The notes under the pieces were generated by a model, which saw nothing but the letters and a program-made list of their open reading frames with translations, did not search any database and was not told where the DNA came from. A stretch of DNA of 32,103 nt. It comes from Bacteroidota bacterium. Its GTDB lineage: Bacteria > Bacteroidota > Bacteroidia > Bacteroidales > WCHB1-69. Location of the stretch: assembly GCA_023392945.1 (NCBI GenBank), contig JAEWNB010000027.1, positions 1 through 32,103 on the forward strand. The letters are read 5' to 3'. How positions within the stretch are numbered: position 1 is the stretch's first letter; each line of letters opens with the position of its first letter. Shown one piece after another: positions 17,253-23,496 of the stretch. A program made the position numbers and the translations under genes.

Positions 17253-17678
17253 TTAAATTTCTTCTGAATAATCTCTTCTTACTACAAATTTAGTGTGAAC
17301 AGGTAATTTCTGAGCACCTAAACGCATGGCTTCTTTGGCAACTTCTAAAGATACGCCATCGGCTTCGAATAAAATTCTGCCCGGACTAATTCTGGCTACG
17401 AAATATTCAGGAGCTCCTTTTCCTTTTCCCATACGTACTTCAGCCGGTTTCTTGGTTACCGGTTTGTCCGGAAATACCCGTATCCATAATTGACCTTCAC
17501 GTTTCATATAACGTGTGATAGCTTGACGGGCTGCTTCAATTTGACGACCTGTAAGCCACATTTGATCGAGGGTCTTTAATGCGAAAGAACCAAAAGCGAT
17601 TTCACTTCCTCTTTTGGTGATATCTTTCATTCTCCCCTTTTGCGGCCTTCTGTATTTAGTCTTTTTTGGTTGTAACAT
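17253..17678 (-). CDS. rplP: 50S ribosomal protein L16
   Basis: 141 residues; MLQPKKTKYRRPQKGRMK at the N-terminus, the WIRVFPDKPVTKKPAEVRMGKGKG block and C-terminal KLPVHTKFVVRRD are diagnostic. L16 lies at the A-site/peptidyl transferase side of the large subunit. It follows rpsC by 32 bases. Confidence 0.98.
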   Translation of the reverse strand: MLQPKKTKYRRPQKGRMKDITKRGSEIAFGSFALKTLDQMWLTGRQIEAARQAITRYMKREGQLWIRVFPDKPVTKKPAEVRMGKGKGAPEYFVARISPGRILFEADGVSLEVAKEAMRLGAQKLPVHTKFVVRRDYSEEI

Positions 17679-17710
17679 TGTTCTATATTTTTACCGTTTT
17701 CTATTCTATT

Positions 17711-18427
17711 TTATTTCTTTCTTCCACCGCCTCTTGGAGCTCTCTTAGCACCACCGCTCTTCTGATCTTTGCTCTCAGTGTTAATGGAGAATAAATCCCT
17801 CTTTCCATAAACCAATCCTTTGCAAATCCATACTTTCAATCCGATACGACCGTAAGTTGTATGAGCTTCTGCTGTTGAATAGTCAATGTCTGCCCTTAAG
17901 GTATGTAAAGGAGTTCTTCCTTCTTTGAAATGCTCGGTTCTTGCCATTTCAGCTCCGCCTAAACGTCCGGAAACGGAAACTTTAATTCCTTCGGCATTTG
18001 CTCTCATTGTAGAAGCAATGGCAGTCTTAACGGCTTTTCTGTATGAAATTCTACCTTCTATCTGCTTGGCAATGTTTTGCGCAACCAATACAGCGTCAAT
18101 GTCAGGACGTTTAACTTCTGAAATGTTGATCTGAATCTCCTTGTTGGTGATCTTTTTCAACTCTTCCTTAAGTTTGTCAACTTCCGTACCACCTTTTCCG
18201 ATAATTAAACCGGGACGTGCCGTGTTTATGGTAACCGTTACGAGTTTTAGTGTTCTTTCAATGTATATTTTTGAGATTCCGGCTTTGAACAAACGCGCGT
18301 TCAAATATCTTCTAATTTTGTCGTCTTCGACCAATTTATTGGCGAAATTATTGCCGCCAAACCAATTAGAATCCCATCCTCTGATTATTCCTAATCTTAA
18401 ACCTACCGGATTTACTTTTTGACCCAT
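17711..18427 (-). CDS. rpsC: 30S ribosomal protein S3
   Basis: 238 residues. MGQKVNPVGLRLGI, the KH domain with GLIIGKGGTEVDKL, and the C-terminal domain (VSGRLGGAEMARTE, HTLRADIDYSTAEAHTTYGRIG) identify S3, part of the mRNA entry tunnel. The C-terminus is a basic glycine-rich tail (GGAKRAPRGGGRKK), common in this phylum. It starts 2 bases after rplV. Confidence 0.98.
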   Translation of the reverse strand: MGQKVNPVGLRLGIIRGWDSNWFGGNNFANKLVEDDKIRRYLNARLFKAGISKIYIERTLKLVTVTINTARPGLIIGKGGTEVDKLKEELKKITNKEIQINISEVKRPDIDAVLVAQNIAKQIEGRISYRKAVKTAIASTMRANAEGIKVSVSGRLGGAEMARTEHFKEGRTPLHTLRADIDYSTAEAHTTYGRIGLKVWICKGLVYGKRDLFSINTESKDQKSGGAKRAPRGGGRKK

Positions 18428-18429
18428 AC

Positions 18430-18861
18430 TTATTTGTTGTTTTGATTTTCTTCTAAAATATTATTATTTACTTTATTATCCAAAATAATCGTAACGTGAT
18501 TGGAACGCTTTCTTACACGGTATCCTCTACCTTGAGGAGCTGTCCGTAACCGTTTTAACATTCTTCCACTATCCACAATGATGGTCTTTACATATAACTG
18601 AGAATCTTCAAGTCTGACTCCTTCATTTTTTGTTTGCCAGTTCGCAATTGCTGATTTCAACAATTTGAGAAGTTTTTCTGCAGATTCTTTATGACTGTAT
18701 TTTAATACATTCATAGCATAGTCAACATCTTTACCTCTTATGACATCTGCCATAATTCTGGTCTTCCTTGGTGAGGTGGGATTGTCAACTAATCGTGCCA
18801 CGTATAAGTTTTTCTTGGCTTCTTTTCTAGCTTCTGCTGCTAATCTTTTTCTTGCACCCAT
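18430..18861 (-). CDS. rplV: 50S ribosomal protein L22 (first gene of the truncated ribosomal operon)
   Basis: 143 residues; MGARKRLAAEARKEAKK, the PTSPRKTRIMADVIRGK segment, and the exit-tunnel hairpin region SGRMLKRLRTAPQGRGYRVRKRSNHVTI are typical of L22. A short asparagine-rich C-terminal tail extends past the usual end. In most bacteria rpsS lies just upstream; here there is only a 314-base gap and then an unrelated operon. A promoter and a structured leader precede the gene. Confidence 0.97.
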   Translation of the reverse strand: MGARKRLAAEARKEAKKNLYVARLVDNPTSPRKTRIMADVIRGKDVDYAMNVLKYSHKESAEKLLKLLKSAIANWQTKNEGVRLEDSQLYVKTIIVDSGRMLKRLRTAPQGRGYRVRKRSNHVTIILDNKVNNNILEENQNNK

Positions 18862-18885
18862 TGTTTTTTCGTTATTTTTTGCGGG

Positions 18886-18943
18886 TTAAAAACCTGATTC
18901 CTAATCCAATATTGATATCAATGTTTTCCTCCCGGGTTTTTAA
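18886..18943 (-). promoter_or_regulatory. Structured 5' leader of the rplV-rpsE block
   Basis: On the minus strand TTAAAAACC (18935-18943) pairs perfectly with GGTTTTTAA (18886-18894), a 9-bp stem enclosing about 40 bases. The loop contains a 12-bp palindrome ATTGATATCAAT (18911-18922) and a GGGAGG Shine-Dalgarno-like run (18928-18933). The predicted transcript start lies just upstream. This could be an autoregulatory ribosomal-protein leader. That role is inference. Confidence 0.4.
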
Positions 18944-18956
18944 TTCAAATTGGCGG

Positions 18957-18983
18957 CAAAAATATAAAATATTTTCATACAAA
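18957..18983 (-). promoter_or_regulatory. Candidate promoter of the rplV-rpsE block
   Basis: On the minus strand TTTG (18980-18983), 15 bases, then TATTTTTG (18957-18964). The -7 box is a full consensus match; the spacing is slightly short compared with the 17-20 seen elsewhere in the window. Confidence 0.55.
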
Positions 18984-19175
18984 TACCATTAACTAGGAAA
19001 AAAAAGTAAAAAAAATGATTTTATTGTCTTTCGTAAAGATTATAACCCCTTTTGTTTATCTTATTAACAATGTTTCGTTGATTTATTTTTCTTTTTTTTG
19101 GCCGATTAAGGTGTTACTTCTCTTTATTTTTTAAAATTCCGGTATATTAATGCCATTATTTCCATATTCATTCTC

Positions 19176-19697
19176 TTACCACAAACAAGCTTCTTCTCCA
19201 AACCATTTTCCCTGAGCCCTGAGCGTCTGTTCTATGACATCTCTTACGCATCCCTGTCCGCCACCCTGGTAAGAGATGTAATCGCTGATTTCTTTTATTT
19301 CCTGAACGGCATCCGCAGGACAACATTTAATCCCGCACAACTGCATGAGTTTGTAATCCGGAAGATCATCCCCCATACAGAGAACTTCTTCTTCTTTGAT
19401 ATTGTGTTTGCTGAGGTATTGCTGAAATACTTCTACTTTATCCCTTACTTTTAGAAATATTTCTATTTGAGGAAAATATTGGTAACGCAATCTCATAGTC
19501 TCTGAAACACCTCCGGAAATGATGGCAATCCGATATCCCTGACGCAAAGCATATTGTATTGCATATCCGTCTTTGACACTGGTAGCCCTTACCTGATCAC
19601 CATCAGGTAATACATAAATTTTGCCGTCAGACAAGACTCCGTCAAAATCGAAAATAAAGGTGGTTATTTTGTTCAGTCTTTCACGATAATTATTCAT
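19176..19697 (-). CDS. kdsC: KdsC-like HAD phosphatase (3-deoxy-D-manno-octulosonate 8-phosphate phosphatase family)
   Basis: 173 residues with the haloacid dehalogenase fold and no cap domain: nucleophile and acid D17/D19 in FDFDGVLSDG, motif II serine in IISGG (about 61), a lysine near 87, and motif III GDDLPDY at 109-115. Family knowledge: KdsC removes phosphate from KDO-8-P in lipopolysaccharide synthesis and acts as a tetramer. Small HADs of this shape also include other phosphatases, and no kdsA/kdsB is nearby. It is the last gene of a four-gene operon, 15 bases after the DUF2520 gene. That pairing recurs in Bacteroidota as I know it. Confidence 0.8.
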   Translation of the reverse strand: MNNYRERLNKITTFIFDFDGVLSDGKIYVLPDGDQVRATSVKDGYAIQYALRQGYRIAIISGGVSETMRLRYQYFPQIEIFLKVRDKVEVFQQYLSKHNIKEEEVLCMGDDLPDYKLMQLCGIKCCPADAVQEIKEISDYISYQGGGQGCVRDVIEQTLRAQGKWFGEEACLW

Positions 19698-19712
19698 TCT
19701 ATCTGATTTGTT

Positions 19713-20486
19713 TTAATTTTTGGGATTGCTTTTTTTTATCCATTCAGTAAGCATACTATAGATTTTTTTCAACTCTTCCTCCTCAATGGCGTCAAGTTGT
19801 TTCTGAATAGTCTTGGTATCATTTCTATATGCCGGACCTGTCTGGGATTCCTTTGGAGGTACTGTTTTGATTTTGTCTAAAGTGTTCTGAAGCAAGGGAA
19901 GGATGATGTTCCAATCAATATGGTGTTTTGCCAAGATTTCATATCCTATTCCATAGAGAGCATTGGTGAAGTTTGAGGCGAAGACGGCTGCCAAATGCAA
20001 CTGAAAACGCTGCTGCTCATCAATAGGGTAGGTGATGGATGAAATTGCCCGGGCATATTCAGTTAAAATGGCAGAAGTCTCGATGGAGTCTCCTTCAATA
20101 CAGAGGGGAACCTCTAATTGGTCGAAATCTGCCTTCTTTGAAATGGTCTGATAAGGATACAATACGCCGTATCTTTGGGCATGCCCCTGAAAGATATCTT
20201 TGCTGACAGAGCCTGCAGTATGAACTGCAAAGGGCAGTTGCTGGGTAAGCTGACGGAGTAATGGTTCATAATAGTCGTCTTTGACCGAGAATAGAAACAG
20301 ATCGCTGTCGTATCTTAATTTGTCAAGGTCGTCAATTGCCTCAGCTCCGCAGGTGTCTGCCAACAATTGTGCATTTTTAAGAGTAGCACTGTAAACCTGC
20401 AAAATGGAATAGCCTGCTTTTTTCATTTTAAATGTAAACCAGGAGGCTACATTTCCGGAACCGATAATGGTAATACGCTTTGACAA
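19713..20486 (-). CDS. Rossmann-fold protein with DUF2520 domain
   Basis: 257 residues. The N-terminus has a dinucleotide-binding Rossmann motif (ITIIGSGNVASWF, GSGNVA at 9-14), like F420-dependent NADP reductases and pyrroline-5-carboxylate reductases. The C-terminal helical half (QLHLAAVFASNFTNALYGIGYEIL, then KTVPPKESQTGPAYRNDTKTI) is the DUF2520 signature. Function is not established; an NAD(P)-dependent oxidoreductase is a fair guess. It lies 10 bases after the LKR-type gene and 15 before the KdsC-like gene. Confidence 0.8.
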   Translation of the reverse strand: MSKRITIIGSGNVASWFTFKMKKAGYSILQVYSATLKNAQLLADTCGAEAIDDLDKLRYDSDLFLFSVKDDYYEPLLRQLTQQLPFAVHTAGSVSKDIFQGHAQRYGVLYPYQTISKKADFDQLEVPLCIEGDSIETSAILTEYARAISSITYPIDEQQRFQLHLAAVFASNFTNALYGIGYEILAKHHIDWNIILPLLQNTLDKIKTVPPKESQTGPAYRNDTKTIQKQLDAIEEEELKKIYSMLTEWIKKSNPKN

Positions 20487-20496
20487 TCTTTATATA

Positions 20497-21804
20497 TTAA
20501 ATGGAATTTACAAATTTCTCCAGATACAGATAATCGGGAGTCAGCTTGCCTTTGTGCAAAATCATAGCTTTGCGGATGGGCATGGGAAGGGTGAGTTGTT
20601 CAAATGGCAATGCATAGTCGCAGTTGGCAATTGCCGCAACAAATGGCTCTAATGCATCAGCAAAAGCATAGGAAGAGTCACGTGGGAGTTCACTCGGCAG
20701 AATATCTACTGCCATTATCAGAATGCCTTCTCCGGTGTGACCGAATGTCGGAATTTCTGTTTCAGGATGATAGACAAAGATAGGATCTTCTATATCGGTG
20801 CCTTTATGAGTCGCTTCTATTGAGCCGTATGGGTCGCAGGTAATATCTCCTATGACGGTGAGTTTAAAATCTTCCTCTTTCCAATGCTCTTTTAAGTGGT
20901 TCTTTTTTACAATACGATCAAAATTATGGTCCCAATAAATGCAGTTTATTAAAACGGAAATAGCCGGAATGAATTTTTCAAAATCGGCTTTATATTCAGT
21001 AGGATTATGGAAGAAGTGCTGCAAATCAAATTCTCCGCCATCCATTTTTTTAAACATATCAATTTCCTTAAAAACCACTTTATAAATCACTTTGCAGTTA
21101 GCTTCTTTTCCCTTGAGAGTGAGCAATTCTGCAGGGCTGATTTCCTGAATCGGCAGCAGATCCGTGATTTCCTGTGCTCCTTTGGAAACATTTCCGTATC
21201 CGGTAATGCCAATTACCAATGGACAAATCTCTTTGGGCAATCCTTTTTCTTTAATTTCTTTCCCGATTATAGTGATGGCTTCCTGTGCTTCTTTCAGGGA
21301 GTGATATTCTATGGCATGTTTAAGTTTTAAAAAGGGAGTGTCTATACCCTGAGCTTTTAGTCGGAGCCCCAATGACCATAAAGAATTGATGGTGCCTGCC
21401 AATCCGGCAAAACGTCCGAAAAATATAAGACGTCGGTTATTGTCATCAACTACACGCTCATAGTCAATGAGATTGCATTCCATCTCCATCATTTTTTTCA
21501 ACATGGGCATATTGTATGGTTGCCCTTTGATGACATGTGAAAAGAAAATATAGGTTTTGTTTTTTTCAAAGGAATTAATCGGAATTTCCTTGACTCCGAA
21601 TATGATGTCGGGGTCGGTCAGGGATTCGTCGGCTTTACAGCCGGCAGCCAGAAATTCCTCATCGCGGTAAATTCTCTTTTTGGAAGGTTTGAAATGTACT
21701 TCAATCTGATGTTTCTCAAGTAAGCGTTTTGCATGATCCGGCGTAATGGAGACTCTTCTTTCAGCTACATATTTATCTTCTTCCCGGATTCCGATTTTCT
21801 TCAT
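20497..21804 (-). CDS. Lysine-ketoglutarate reductase (LKR)-type dehydrogenase, AlaDH/PNT N-terminal family
   Basis: 435 residues. The N-terminus (KIGIREEDKYVAERRVSITPDHAKRLL in pattern) is that of the alanine dehydrogenase/transhydrogenase family. The middle segments YERVVDDNNRRLIFFGRFAGLAG and GITGYGNVSKGAQEI, and the later VIGDITCDPYGSIEATHKGT, resemble the LKR half of the two-domain alpha-aminoadipic semialdehyde synthase. The saccharopine dehydrogenase half is absent and no such gene adjoins, so the actual substrate is uncertain. It starts 12 bases after the PepSY lipoprotein gene. Confidence 0.72.
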   Translation of the reverse strand: MKKIGIREEDKYVAERRVSITPDHAKRLLEKHQIEVHFKPSKKRIYRDEEFLAAGCKADESLTDPDIIFGVKEIPINSFEKNKTYIFFSHVIKGQPYNMPMLKKMMEMECNLIDYERVVDDNNRRLIFFGRFAGLAGTINSLWSLGLRLKAQGIDTPFLKLKHAIEYHSLKEAQEAITIIGKEIKEKGLPKEICPLVIGITGYGNVSKGAQEITDLLPIQEISPAELLTLKGKEANCKVIYKVVFKEIDMFKKMDGGEFDLQHFFHNPTEYKADFEKFIPAISVLINCIYWDHNFDRIVKKNHLKEHWKEEDFKLTVIGDITCDPYGSIEATHKGTDIEDPIFVYHPETEIPTFGHTGEGILIMAVDILPSELPRDSSYAFADALEPFVAAIANCDYALPFEQLTLPMPIRKAMILHKGKLTPDYLYLEKFVNSI

Positions 21805-21816
21805 ATTGTATTAGTT

Positions 21817-22251
21817 TTAATCGTGATCAATTTCTATAATTTGGTAGGTCTTATTAAATTCAAGTTCTGTCCCGTCCGAAAGTTTTATTTTGGTTGTATT
21901 TAACTCTTTCTCAATCTTGCTGACCGCCACTTTGGGATGATAGGTGCTGACATATTCCTTGATGGGAGTGGGAATGAGTTCCGTGGGAACTTTTCCCATG
22001 TTTGCATCTATTTCAACCCATTCTCCTTTTTTATTGAATTCTATTTTAGTGGCATTATTTAAGGTGACTTCATAAGTGTTTGGAATATCGGCATCCAATT
22101 TGGCATATTTAATTTCTGTGCGGGGAAAATGATTGTTTATAAAATCAACACATCCCACAGGTAATGCATTAATAGGAATATTTTTTTCTTGAGCCTCACA
22201 GCTAACAATGCATATTAAGGCAAGCAGTATGATCACAAAATTCTTTTTCAT
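21817..22251 (-). CDS. PepSY-like lipoprotein
   Basis: 144 residues. The N-terminus is a signal peptide with a lipobox-like IVSC, so it is probably lipid-anchored in the periplasm or outer membrane. The mature part contains two similar segments of about 60 residues (YEVTLNNATKIEFNKKGEWVEID and TKIKLSDGTELEFNKTYQIIEID), the pattern of PepSY-like/BLIP-like proteins in Bacteroidota. Role unknown. It heads the four-gene operon ending in the KdsC-like gene. A -7 box (22319-22326) lies upstream. Confidence 0.78.
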   Translation of the reverse strand: MKKNFVIILLALICIVSCEAQEKNIPINALPVGCVDFINNHFPRTEIKYAKLDADIPNTYEVTLNNATKIEFNKKGEWVEIDANMGKVPTELIPTPIKEYVSTYHPKVAVSKIEKELNTTKIKLSDGTELEFNKTYQIIEIDHD

Positions 22252-22318
22252 TGGTATATTGTTTTATATTATTATGGTTATGTTTATTTAAAGATTGGAA
22301 TTTTAGTCTATGGAGTTG

Positions 22319-22326
22319 CAAAAATA
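22319..22326 (-). promoter_or_regulatory. Candidate promoter -7 box of the PepSY-LKR-DUF2520-kdsC operon
   Basis: TATTTTTG on the minus strand, 67 bases upstream of the PepSY-like start. A well-placed -33 box is not seen. Confidence 0.45.
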
Positions 22327-22406
22327 CAAAATTTACTTTACATAATATATATTCGACTTGCTGGAAAACATTTATTCACTCTGACTTATTATACTGCCCA
22401 CCTGCG

Positions 22407-22501
22407 GAAGAAAATTTTAATACCGGGAGAAATAAATTTTAATAAAGGAGAAATTTATTTTAATACTAGAAGAAATTTATTTTAATACTAGAAGAAATTT
22501 T
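22407..22501. repeat. Degenerate tandem repeat, about 20-22 bp units
   Basis: Four full units and one partial unit follow head to tail: 22407-22426, 22427-22447, 22448-22468, 22469-22490 and 22491-22501. The consensus is close to GAAGAAATTTATTTTAATAC. The third and fourth units differ by a single base of length. The array ends exactly where the candidate IS relic begins. Confidence 0.75.
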
Positions 22502-22577
22502 GCCGCGACCTGTCGCAAGTTTATCCTCCCTTTTTCGTGATGTTTTTCAATACAAATTAGGTTTAAAAGATACGAGT

Positions 22578-22673
22578 TCACATACCCATTTTTGAAAGCC
22601 TTAATTGCTCCTTAAGGGCTTCAAGGAAAACTTTCGCCTTAAATTCCGAATTGAATCTCCGTTTACTTTTCAT
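22578..22673 (-). pseudogene. N-terminal fragment of an IS3-family OrfA transposase
   Basis: An ATG at 22673 opens 31 codons starting MKSKRRFNSEFKAKVFLEAL and continuing KEQLRLSKMGM before a stop. This is the start of the HTH_Tnp_1 helix-turn-helix of IS3 OrfA proteins (typical family pattern: KRRKF..EFKAKVALEALKE...LSELA). The rest of orfA and all of orfB are gone, so it is a dead remnant. Confidence 0.75.
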
Positions 22674-22728
22674 ACGGCAAATTTATTGTTTTGGTTATAC
22701 TTGCTGTATGATTTCGGGGAGGCTGACA
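22659..22728 (-). repeat. Imperfect direct repeat, copy 1 (IS left end)
   Basis: The segment 22659-22712 matches 26050-26103 at 50 of 54 positions, and weaker similarity extends to a shared TGT..CCTC end at 22728 and 26120. Both copies have the same orientation and bracket the toxin cassette island. In this copy the transposase ATG is intact. Confidence 0.8.
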
Positions 22729-22765
22729 GTTTGTTTTATTAAAAGTATTGTTGCAAATAATAATT

Positions 22766-22833
22766 AAGTTTTGGGAATGAAATCCAATAACTTTAAAGAA
22801 TTACAAAGTTTTGGGAATAAAATCCAAAAACTT
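22766..22833. repeat. Pair of 28-bp palindromic repeats
   Basis: 22766-22793 and 22806-22833 match at 26 of 28 bases with a 12-base spacer. Each copy is itself an imperfect inverted repeat (AAGTTTTGG near the left edge, CCAAAAACTT near the right). Only two copies, with a 12-base spacer, so this is not a CRISPR array. Confidence 0.7.
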
Positions 22834-22926
22834 CAGTTTCCACTCAATGATTTTCCGTCGGCGATATTCTCAATAATTTGCTAAAATCAACATTAAGCAT
22901 TTAAAATTCAAAACTCAACATTCGAT

Positions 22927-23040
22927 TTGCACCGGGTATTGTAGTGAATTCCCCGCCTTTACGGCGTTTCCACTTCAATCCCTCGCGCTAAACAATTCCG
23001 GCATCGCTCTCTTTCGTCTACCGGCTCTGCAAATTTGCTT
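22927..23040. repeat. GC-rich REP-like intergenic element (probable dispersed repeat)
   Basis: This stretch is clearly richer in G and C than its surroundings, has no sustained reading frame, and contains a small hairpin CGCC-TTTAC-GGCG (22954-22966). Segments such as GCGCGAGGGATTGAAGTGG on the minus strand look like a common Bacteroidota extragenic element. That resemblance is from memory and not checked. Confidence 0.4.
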
Positions 23041-23100
23041 CTATTTTTTCTCCAATAGAAGCATTATCAGATTGTTCCAGAATATTCATATTACTTATAA

Positions 23101-23496
23101 TTACTGTTGAGGGGGAATATTATATTTTTCTATGTATCCTGTTTCTATAACAATACTATCAACTATTTGATTACGACTATTTCGCTTAAATAAAAAAAAC
23201 AAATCACTTCCTTTTTTCTTCACAATAGAGTCATTTATAGAAATTTTTTCATTTAAACATGTTCCGGAAAATCCTAATAAAATATATTTATTATCAATCC
23301 ACAAATTCATTCCTCTTGGGATTTTTTCATAGTTCGTAATAACACCATTAAACTCAAGATTGATAAATTTTTCAGCAATATTTTTTTGTTCTACCGATTC
23401 TTTTTTATTATATAATTTTCCAATAAGTAAAATCCCTGCAAGAATTATAAAAACACACAGAAAATATAAAATCTTCTTTAAAACATCGTTTTTCAT
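23101..23496 (-). CDS. Membrane-anchored hypothetical protein, candidate immunity protein for the RHS tip
   Basis: 131 residues, family not recognised. One N-terminal membrane span (ILYFLCVFIILAGILLIGKLY) is followed by a small, mostly beta-like soluble domain facing outside the cytosol. Its ATG overlaps the stop of the upstream RHS gene as ATGA, which implies translational coupling. That position, right after a variable RHS tip, is where immunity genes lie in polymorphic toxin systems, so immunity is the leading inference. The gene is AT-rich like the tip. Confidence 0.6.
   Translation of the reverse strand: MKNDVLKKILYFLCVFIILAGILLIGKLYNKKESVEQKNIAEKFINLEFNGVITNYEKIPRGMNLWIDNKYILLGFSGTCLNEKISINDSIVKKKGSDLFFLFKRNSRNQIVDSIVIETGYIEKYNIPPQQ

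Larger units (their letters stand above)
18862..19175. other. Intergenic gap between kdsC-like gene and rplV
   Basis: 314 bases without a convincing gene. The rplV-proximal third holds a promoter and a leader with inverted repeats. The rest is AT-rich with several A and T runs. I see no rpsS remnant, tRNA or clear terminator for the upstream operon. Confidence 0.6.
22501..22728 (-). mobile_element. Relic of an IS3-family element, internally deleted
   Basis: On the minus strand the relic starts with TGTCAGCCTC (ending at 22728) and runs into a truncated OrfA start (22578-22673). It continues to a segment reading ACGAAAAAGGGAGGATAA (about 22520-22537), which resembles a reading-frame end (KKGG stop), and ends near TGCC at 22501. 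The first 70 bases are repeated at 26050-26120. The exact right end is a guess; the left end is supported by the second copy. Confidence 0.5.

Noticed and set aside
18940..18978. 12-codon frame starting ATGAAAATATTTTATATT over the rplV promoter
   Set aside because: It spans the -7 box, so it would not be in the transcript; chance frame.
13152..18983. Ribosomal operon break as an assembly chimera
   Set aside because: Cannot be excluded without reads, but both ends carry fitting promoter and terminator signals on the correct strand, so a true rearrangement is the better reading.
19138..19175. Terminator for the kdsC operon
   Set aside because: Only an imperfect palindrome (GGTATATTAATGCC) without a T-run in the right place.
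22766..22833. Possible CRISPR array
   Set aside because: Only two repeats with a 12-base spacer and no cas genes; too few and too close for CRISPR.
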